Shown here: one piece after another, positions 35,607 through 40,186 of the stretch
Layout of the letters: each line of letters opens with the position of its first letter
Position numbering within the stretch: position 1 is the first letter of the stretch
Source: Candidatus Azobacteroides sp.
GTDB lineage: Bacteria; Bacteroidota; Bacteroidia; Bacteroidales; WRGA01
Direction of reading: 5' to 3'
DNA: 40,186 nt
Assembly (NCBI GenBank): GCA_021201815.1
Contig: JAJQEC010000085.1
Span: forward strand, 1 to 40,186
Notes under the pieces: generated by a model
What the model was told of the DNA's origin: nothing
Database searches by the model: none
What the model saw: the letters and a program-made list of their open reading frames with translations, nothing else
Translations under genes and position numbers: made by a program

Positions 35607-37889
35607 TTATTTTAGTGTGAATTGTGCGGATTGAACATCCCGGCTGTTTCCTCCGATCATTACCTCAAAATCTCCGGGTTCAAATACATATTGCAGGTCA
35701 TAATTATAGAATTTCAGCATTTCCGGAGTAATGGTAAATTGAACGGTTTTGCTTTCTCCGGGCTGGAGACTGATTTTTTCAAATCCTTTTAATTCTTTTA
35801 CAGGACGGGAAATACTGCCCACCATATCGCGGATATAGAGTTGAACCACTTCTTTTCCTGCATAGGCACCATTATTCGTAACTGTTACGGAAGCAGTAAT
35901 TTGTCCGTTGGTTGCCAGGGTGGAAGCACTTAATTTTACATCGCTGTAAGTAAATTGAGTATAACTTAATCCATATCCGAAAGGATATAACGGCGCATTT
36001 TTTTCATCCAGGTAGTTGCTCCGGTATTTTTCAAATCCGTTGTCCGATGCGGGACGTCCTGTAAGTAAATGATTATAGTAGATAGGAATTTGTCCTACAT
36101 GACGTGGGAAAGTAGCTGCCAGTTTTCCGCATGGATTTACTTTTCCGAATAATACATCGGCAATGGCATACGCAGCTTCACTACCGCCAAACCATACATT
36201 CAGGATGGCCGGTATATTTTCATCTTCCCAGGTTAATGTCAGGGGACGGCCTGTAAACAATACCAACACAACCGGTTTGCCTGTTTTCAGTAACTCTTTC
36301 AATAACGCTTTTTGGGTATCCGGAATGTCAAGATTTACCCGGCTGCTGGATTCCCCGCTCATTTCGGAAGTTTCTCCCATAGCGGCAACAATCACATCTG
36401 CCTGTGCAGCAATCTTTAATGCTTCCGCGCGCAATTCTTCTTCGGTTCTTGCGTCCCGGTCAAGGCTGCGCCCGAATACAGTGGAATTTTCTTCCAGTAC
36501 CGGATCACTTGTCAGATTGGAACCTTTGGCATATAAGATATTGGCGTTATTTCCTGCTACCGATTTTAGCCCTTCAACGACTGTTGCCGGAGTAGAAAGG
36601 TTGGCTGCAACACTCCATGTCCCAGGCATATTTGAGCGGGTATTTGCCAACGGGCCTACTACTGCGATGGTTTGTTTTTCGGAAATAGGCAGGATATTTC
36701 CTTCGTTTTTCAGTAAAACGAAGCTTTCTGCGGCTGTTTTTCTAGCTATTGCACGGTGTTCTGCTGTGTAAATGTCCTTTTTTGCACGGTTTACATCACA
36801 ATATTTATACGGATCGGAAAACAATCCCAGCTTATATTTTGCTTCCAGTATATAACGGCATGCCTGATCTATCTGTGCTTCTGTTACTTTTCCTTCAGCC
36901 AGCGATTTCTGCAATGTATTTAAATATCCTTCACTTACCATGTCCATATCCAGTCCGGCATTCAGTGCAAGTGCCGATACGGTCTGCATATCTCCTAATC
37001 CATGTACGACCATTTCACCGATGCCTCCGTAGTCAGCTACCGTAAAACCTTTGAAGTTCCATTGATTTCTCAGCACATCGGTCAGTAACCATTTATTTCC
37101 ATGCGCAGGTACTCCGTCTATCACATTAAACGATGCCATCACGCTCCCTGCACCGGCATTTACGGCTGCCTGATACGGATAAAAGTACTCGTTGTACATT
37201 CTCACCCGGCTCATATCCACTGTATTGTAATCTCTTCCGCCTTCAGAAGCACCGTATAAAGCAAAGTGTTTTACGCAGGAAAGGATATTGGTATTTGAAG
37301 AGTAGGAATTATCTTTTCCCTGGTAACCTCTTACCATCGCTTTTGCAATTTGTCCTCCAAGATACGGATCTTCTCCGTTTCCTTCAGAGACGCGCCCCCA
37401 GCGGGGATCTCTGGAGATGTCCACCATCGGGCTGAATGTCCAGCAGATACCGTCGGCACTTGCTTCCACTGCTGCTATGCGCGCAGATTCTTCAATTGCT
37501 TCCATATCCCATGTACAGGCTATCCCAAGTGGAATCGGAAAAACAGTTTCATACCCGTGAATTACATCCATTCCGAATAGCAATGGGATTTTCATCCGGC
37601 TTTCTTCTACGGCGATCCGTTGTATTTCTTTGATTTTTTCTACGCCTTTAATGTTAAACATCCCACCCACCTGGCCTAGTTTTATCTTTTCGGCAATGTT
37701 GCTGTTTTCTGCCAGACCGGTAATAATATCCCCATCACTGGGAAGATTCATCTGACCGATTTTTTCTTCCAAGGTCATTTTACTCATCAGGTCGGTAATA
37801 AACGCATCCATTTCCGAAGTTTTTGATAATTGTGCCTGTATGGTAAAGGAAAGGGCACAGAGAGAAAGTACTGTCAATATCTTTTTCAT
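35607..37889 (-). CDS. GH3 beta-glucosidase, BglX-like, exported
   Basis: A periplasmic glycoside hydrolase of 760 residues with a signal peptide ending near FTIQA-Q. The N-terminal TIM-barrel domain begins MSKMTLEEKIGQMNLP and has GMDVIHGYETVFPIPLG, DPRWGR, KHFALYGA and the nucleophile aspartate in GFTVADYGG (Asp286). A second alpha/beta sandwich domain and a C-terminal fibronectin-III-like domain (KEVVQLYIRDMVGSISRP) complete the normal BglX layout. It should cleave terminal glucose or related sugars from oligosaccharides. First gene after the SusR-like regulator, with promoter and candidate activator sites between them. Confidence 0.9.
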   Translation of the reverse strand: MKKILTVLSLCALSFTIQAQLSKTSEMDAFITDLMSKMTLEEKIGQMNLPSDGDIITGLAENSNIAEKIKLGQVGGMFNIKGVEKIKEIQRIAVEESRMKIPLLFGMDVIHGYETVFPIPLGIACTWDMEAIEESARIAAVEASADGICWTFSPMVDISRDPRWGRVSEGNGEDPYLGGQIAKAMVRGYQGKDNSYSSNTNILSCVKHFALYGASEGGRDYNTVDMSRVRMYNEYFYPYQAAVNAGAGSVMASFNVIDGVPAHGNKWLLTDVLRNQWNFKGFTVADYGGIGEMVVHGLGDMQTVSALALNAGLDMDMVSEGYLNTLQKSLAEGKVTEAQIDQACRYILEAKYKLGLFSDPYKYCDVNRAKKDIYTAEHRAIARKTAAESFVLLKNEGNILPISEKQTIAVVGPLANTRSNMPGTWSVAANLSTPATVVEGLKSVAGNNANILYAKGSNLTSDPVLEENSTVFGRSLDRDARTEEELRAEALKIAAQADVIVAAMGETSEMSGESSSRVNLDIPDTQKALLKELLKTGKPVVLVLFTGRPLTLTWEDENIPAILNVWFGGSEAAYAIADVLFGKVNPCGKLAATFPRHVGQIPIYYNHLLTGRPASDNGFEKYRSNYLDEKNAPLYPFGYGLSYTQFTYSDVKLSASTLATNGQITASVTVTNNGAYAGKEVVQLYIRDMVGSISRPVKELKGFEKISLQPGESKTVQFTITPEMLKFYNYDLQYVFEPGDFEVMIGGNSRDVQSAQFTLK

Positions 37890-37941
37890 GATATAATAAA
37901 TATTAATAAGAATTTATTAGCTGGTATATATAAAGACAATG

Positions 37942-37962
37942 AAATGTAAAAGGTTTACATTT
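37942..37962. repeat. Palindrome at the predicted transcript start of the GH3 operon
   Basis: AAATGTAAA (37942-37950), AGG, TTTACATTT (37954-37962): a perfect 9-bp inverted repeat. With the minus-7 box at 37969-37976, transcription would begin at its edge, so it would be either an operator or a 5'-end hairpin in the mRNA. Confidence 0.6.
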
Positions 37963-37968
37963 CTTATA

Positions 37969-37976
37969 CAAAGCTA
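37969..37976 (-). promoter_or_regulatory. Candidate minus-7 box of the GH3 operon
   Basis: The complement reads TAGCTTTG, matching TAnnTTTG. There is no minus-33 TTTG 19-21 bp upstream, as expected for an activator-dependent promoter. Start near 37962 gives a leader of about 73 nt. Confidence 0.55.
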
Positions 37977-38006
37977 ACTAATTCCTTAATGTATAGGAGA
38001 AGTGGG

Positions 38007-38090
38007 GGAAAAAAGTAGTGAAATTGAGATACTAGTTATTTGATAAATAGTACTTTGTGTATTTTTTGCGTAGGAAAAAAAGTAGTGAAA
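38007..38090. promoter_or_regulatory. Pair of 17-18-bp direct repeats, candidate activator sites
   Basis: GGAAAAAAGTAGTGAAA at 38007-38023 and GGAAAAAAAGTAGTGAAA at 38073-38090 are identical except for one extra A, 66-67 bp apart. Relative to the predicted start they sit around -45 to -61 and -111 to -128. They lie between the SusR-like gene and the GH3 operon, so they are good candidates for binding by that regulator; this is inference. Confidence 0.6.
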
Positions 38091-38105
38091 ATACAATGGG
38101 AACTA

Positions 38106-39743
38106 TTATATTTTTGCAATTTTCATTACTTTTTTTTCAAATTCATCCCGGGACACGGCTGCCTTATTTCGGGTTTTTGTCCGGTAATTGTAAATCGTGC
38201 TTAGAGAATAGCGTAAAAAAGCGGCAATCTTTACACTATCTGTAATGCCTAACCGTATCAATGCAAAAATCCGTAATTCGGTATTGAGCAATTCTCCTTG
38301 TTTGAGAATAATCTGTTCTTCTTTTATAAGCAACGAATTAAAATCTTCTACAAAGGTAGGATAAAGGTTTAAAAAGATATGGTCAAAGTTGTGATAGAGT
38401 TCTTCGAGTTCGTTTTCCACTACTTTTGTTGATTTGAGAATTTTAAGCAATTCATCGATCTTTTTTTCCGAAGCCTTTTTACTCAGGGATTTCCGGTAAT
38501 TTTCCAGTTTATTGATATAAGCAGAACAGAGATCAAAGAAATGAGCAATATATTCTTCTTTGATATGATTGGATTCGGACAATTGGATATTAATCTCATG
38601 GAGTTGTTCGTTCTTCCGGCTGATGTCTTTATTCAATTCCGTAAGTTTTTCATTTGTTTTGGAAAGCTCTTCCCGGATGCCGGAAACCTTTCGCATTTGT
38701 TTATAGACATATCCGATTGCCAGTAAGAGAAAGAAAGAAAGTACACTGATCAGTAAAAGGGAAAGCTGTAACTGTTCTTTCCTTTTGGTTTCCTTTTCCT
38801 GGTAAGCAGCATTTATAATCGTGTTGAATTCGGAAATCAGTACTGTCCGGAACTGCACCTTGCAGTACATGGCATCTTCTATAGCAGCCTGTATAAATTC
38901 ATTGGCTTTATCAATATCCCCTCTTTCATAGTAGGAAAGCGCTAATGCCTGTAAGGAAGCATTGTCTTTGATTGCACTTTTAATATCTGCAATGGCAGAA
39001 AGGGAATAGTATTTTATTTCTTTTCCCGGCTCGCCTCTCTCCCTGTAAATATTCCCCAGTAAATAACAGTTCATGGCATAATCCTGAGGAGTATTTTTTG
39101 TTTTTTCAAGTAAGGCAAGCAGATTCTTTTCGGCTTTTTCCGGATTCCCGGCGGCGATATCGTTTTCTGCTTCATTTATTTTGTACCGCAAGGAAGATGG
39201 ATTCAATAAAGACAACAGCGAATCCCTGTAAATCCGGATTTGCTGTATGTACTCTTCCTGTAGATTATTTGCCGCGTAATGAGAGAAAAACAGGCTGTAT
39301 GCTTCATAATAATCGGCAAGAGCTTCTTTTGATAAATTTTCCTTGTTGATATTTTGCAGAATTTCCTCCGATTCCCTGTACATGCCGGTGGAGGAATAGA
39401 GGGTAGCCAGTTGTAACAGAGAGGTCTGAACAAAATCTTTTCTTTGCATCTTTTCAGCCAGTTGCAGGTTTGTTTTTACATAATGGATGGCTGAATCCAG
39501 TTGAAACTTCTGGTACTCTTTGTAAAGCTCTTCATTCAGGGAATATTCCTGTAAGACAGATAAATATTCTTTCCGTAAGTTTTTTAGTCCGGCAATCCGT
39601 TCTTCTTTCTGTTTTACATAATCACTTCTTTTCTTCATTACCTGATCCAGTTCTGCATATACAGAATCTTTTTTATTCTGGGAATAAAGAGAGGTAAAAA
39701 CAAAAAGAAAAAAGAGTAATATCGTGTTTTTACGCAATGAGTT
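38106..39743 (-). CDS. SusR-like membrane-spanning transcriptional regulator (TPR, DUF6377-type)
   Basis: 545 residues. A signal-like hydrophobic N-terminus (NTILLFFLFVFTSLYSQ) is followed by a periplasmic region of TPR-like helices to about residue 320, one membrane helix (about 324-345, LLLISVLSFFLLLAIGYVY), a coiled-coil stretch, and a cytoplasmic C-terminal part ending in a LuxR-type helix-turn-helix (ELRIFALIRLGITDSVKIAAFL, then STIYNYRTKTRNKA). This is the layout of SusR, the activator of starch-use genes in Bacteroides thetaiotaomicron. The sugar that it senses is unknown, but the adjacent GH3 operon is the obvious target. A further ATG at 39770 would begin at or before the transcript start, so I use 39743. 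Confidence 0.82.
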   Translation of the reverse strand, partial: NSLRKNTILLFFLFVFTSLYSQNKKDSVYAELDQVMKKRSDYVKQKEERIAGLKNLRKEYLSVLQEYSLNEELYKEYQKFQLDSAIHYVKTNLQLAEKMQRKDFVQTSLLQLATLYSSTGMYRESEEILQNINKENLSKEALADYYEAYSLFFSHYAANNLQEEYIQQIRIYRDSLLSLLNPSSLRYKINEAENDIAAGNPEKAEKNLLALLEKTKNTPQDYAMNCYLLGNIYRERGEPGKEIKYYSLSAIADIKSAIKDNASLQALALSYYERGDIDKANEFIQAAIEDAMYCKVQFRTVLISEFNTIINAAYQEKETKRKEQLQLSLLLISVLSFFLLLAIGYVYKQMRKVSGIREELSKTNEKLTELNKDISRKNEQLHEINIQLSESNHIKEEYIAHFFDLCSAYINKLENYRKSLSKKASEKKIDELLKILKSTKVVENELEELYHNFDHIFLNLYPTFVEDFNSLLIKEEQIILKQGELLNTELRIFALIRLGITDSVKIAAFLRYSLSTIYNYRTKTRNKAAVSRDEFEKKVMKIAKI

Positions 39744-39767
39744 CATAGTAACATTTATTCGTCCACA

Positions 39768-39775
39768 CAAAGATA
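39768..39775 (-). promoter_or_regulatory. Candidate minus-7 box of the SusR-like gene
   Basis: The complement reads TATCTTTG, a good TAnnTTTG match 24 bp before ATG 39743. It rules against the upstream ATG at 39770. No TTTG minus-33. Confidence 0.5.
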
Positions 39776-39902
39776 ATAAACTGAGATTAATAAAAAAGTA
39801 AAAGGGAAAGGATAAAATGAAGGAAAAAAAGGGTATTCGTTTCCGCAGAAGCTTGCCGGATTTCCTTTTCTATTTTATATTACCTGTGGAGAAGCCTTGC
39901 TT

Positions 39903-40045
39903 GTTGGTTTATTAAATGGGTTCTTTAACCGTGGGGAAACCCTACTGGTAGATTTATTAAGAGGGTTTCTTAACTATGGGTAGACCCTATTTATTGGTTT
40001 ATTAAATGGGTTTCTTAACCGTGGGTAAACCCTACCCCTTTTTGC
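39903..40045. repeat. Three 45-bp tandem repeats
   Basis: Units begin at 39911, 39956 and 40001, exactly 45 bp apart, each starting ATTAA(A/G)(T/A)GGGTT and containing GGGTT...AACC and GGG..A(A/G)ACCCTA segments that can pair. The last unit runs on into the two-hairpin element. The first bases before 39911 (GTTGGTTT) match the end of unit 2, so the array begins near 39903. Confidence 0.85.
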
Positions 40046-40079
40046 AGGCAAAAAGGTACTTCCCTTCAAGGAAGGGAAG
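40001..40079. repeat. Dispersed intergenic element with two hairpins (copy 2)
   Basis: Same order of parts as at 33157-33236: ATTAAATGGG, TTAACCGTGGGTAAACCCTA, then stems CCTTTTTGC/GCAAAAAGG (40037-40056) and CTTCCCTT/AAGGGAAG (40059-40079). It differs from copy 1 mostly in loops and in paired stem bases. The adjoining DNA to 40186 shows no gene. Confidence 0.8.
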
Positions 40080-40186
40080 AGTTGGCTGGCATTTCATCTT
40101 TATATGCATCCAACGATGAAAAGCGCACCCCCTCTCCCCTCAAAGAAGATACTATGTAAATAATCAAATTTGTTTTGCTAAAAAAC

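Noticed and set aside
36163-36771. 202-codon frame opposite the GH3 gene
   Set aside because: Shadow of a clear GH3 coding region; no promoter or domain of its own.

Overview
The window reads as chromosomal DNA of a member of the Bacteroidota, most likely the order Bacteroidales. The evidence is AT-rich non-coding DNA, promoters with the TAnnTTTG minus-7 box instead of a sigma70 minus-10, few visible Shine-Dalgarno sequences, a type IX secretion C-terminal sorting domain, a SusR-like membrane regulator, DUF1080 and SusE-like domains, and a Tgt that lacks the usual zinc cysteines. I cannot name the genus.

Layout. 1-1300: no convincing gene, but a CCCTTTTCC hairpin and a strictly 23-bp-spaced array of five 14-bp palindromes. 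1333-8137 (+): FAD-dependent dehydrogenase, GlmM-type phosphohexomutase, a PMCA-type calcium ATPase with an unusual membrane insertion, and methylglyoxal synthase. After a 650-bp AT-rich gap comes uvrA (+), which converges on clpX across a large inverted array of 8-bp repeats. 11832-15384 (-): tig-clpP-clpX, a chaperone and protease cluster. 15609-16271 (-): a PAP2 phosphatase, divergent from 16458-20853 (+): lepA, a DEDD 3'-5' exonuclease that is frameshifted near its start, and glmS. 20925-24951 (-): a tight operon of tgt, an LptF/LptG-type permease, a HAD phosphatase and a NamZ-type muramidase (DUF1343). 25167-28555 (-): an MsbA-like ABC exporter and a PBP4-type DacB. A tRNA-Lys(UUU) gene with its own promoter and terminator follows on the + strand.

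From about 29 kb on the content turns accessory and is all on the minus strand: a secreted metallo-beta-lactamase-fold protein with SusE-like domains and a T9SS tail; a possible 37-residue small ORF upstream of it; a lipoprotein joining DUF1080 to a PHP-like domain; two GH3 glycosidases in tandem, the promoter-distal one frameshifted; and a SusR-like regulator directly upstream of the GH3 pair. Between regulator and GH3 genes lie two direct repeats placed like activator sites in front of a promoter with no minus-33 box. The window ends in a 45-bp tandem repeat whose last unit continues into a two-hairpin element also found at 33157-33236.

Working together: GlmS and GlmM supply amino-sugar for the wall; NamZ and DacB trim or recycle peptidoglycan; the LptF/G permease and the MsbA-like exporter serve envelope lipid traffic; trigger factor and ClpXP handle protein folding and turnover. 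The GH3 pair with its regulator is a small glycan-use locus without SusC or SusD inside the window. Three genes show single-base reading-frame problems (exonuclease, GH3, and the start of the MBL-fold gene), which could be real mutations, phase variation or sequence errors.
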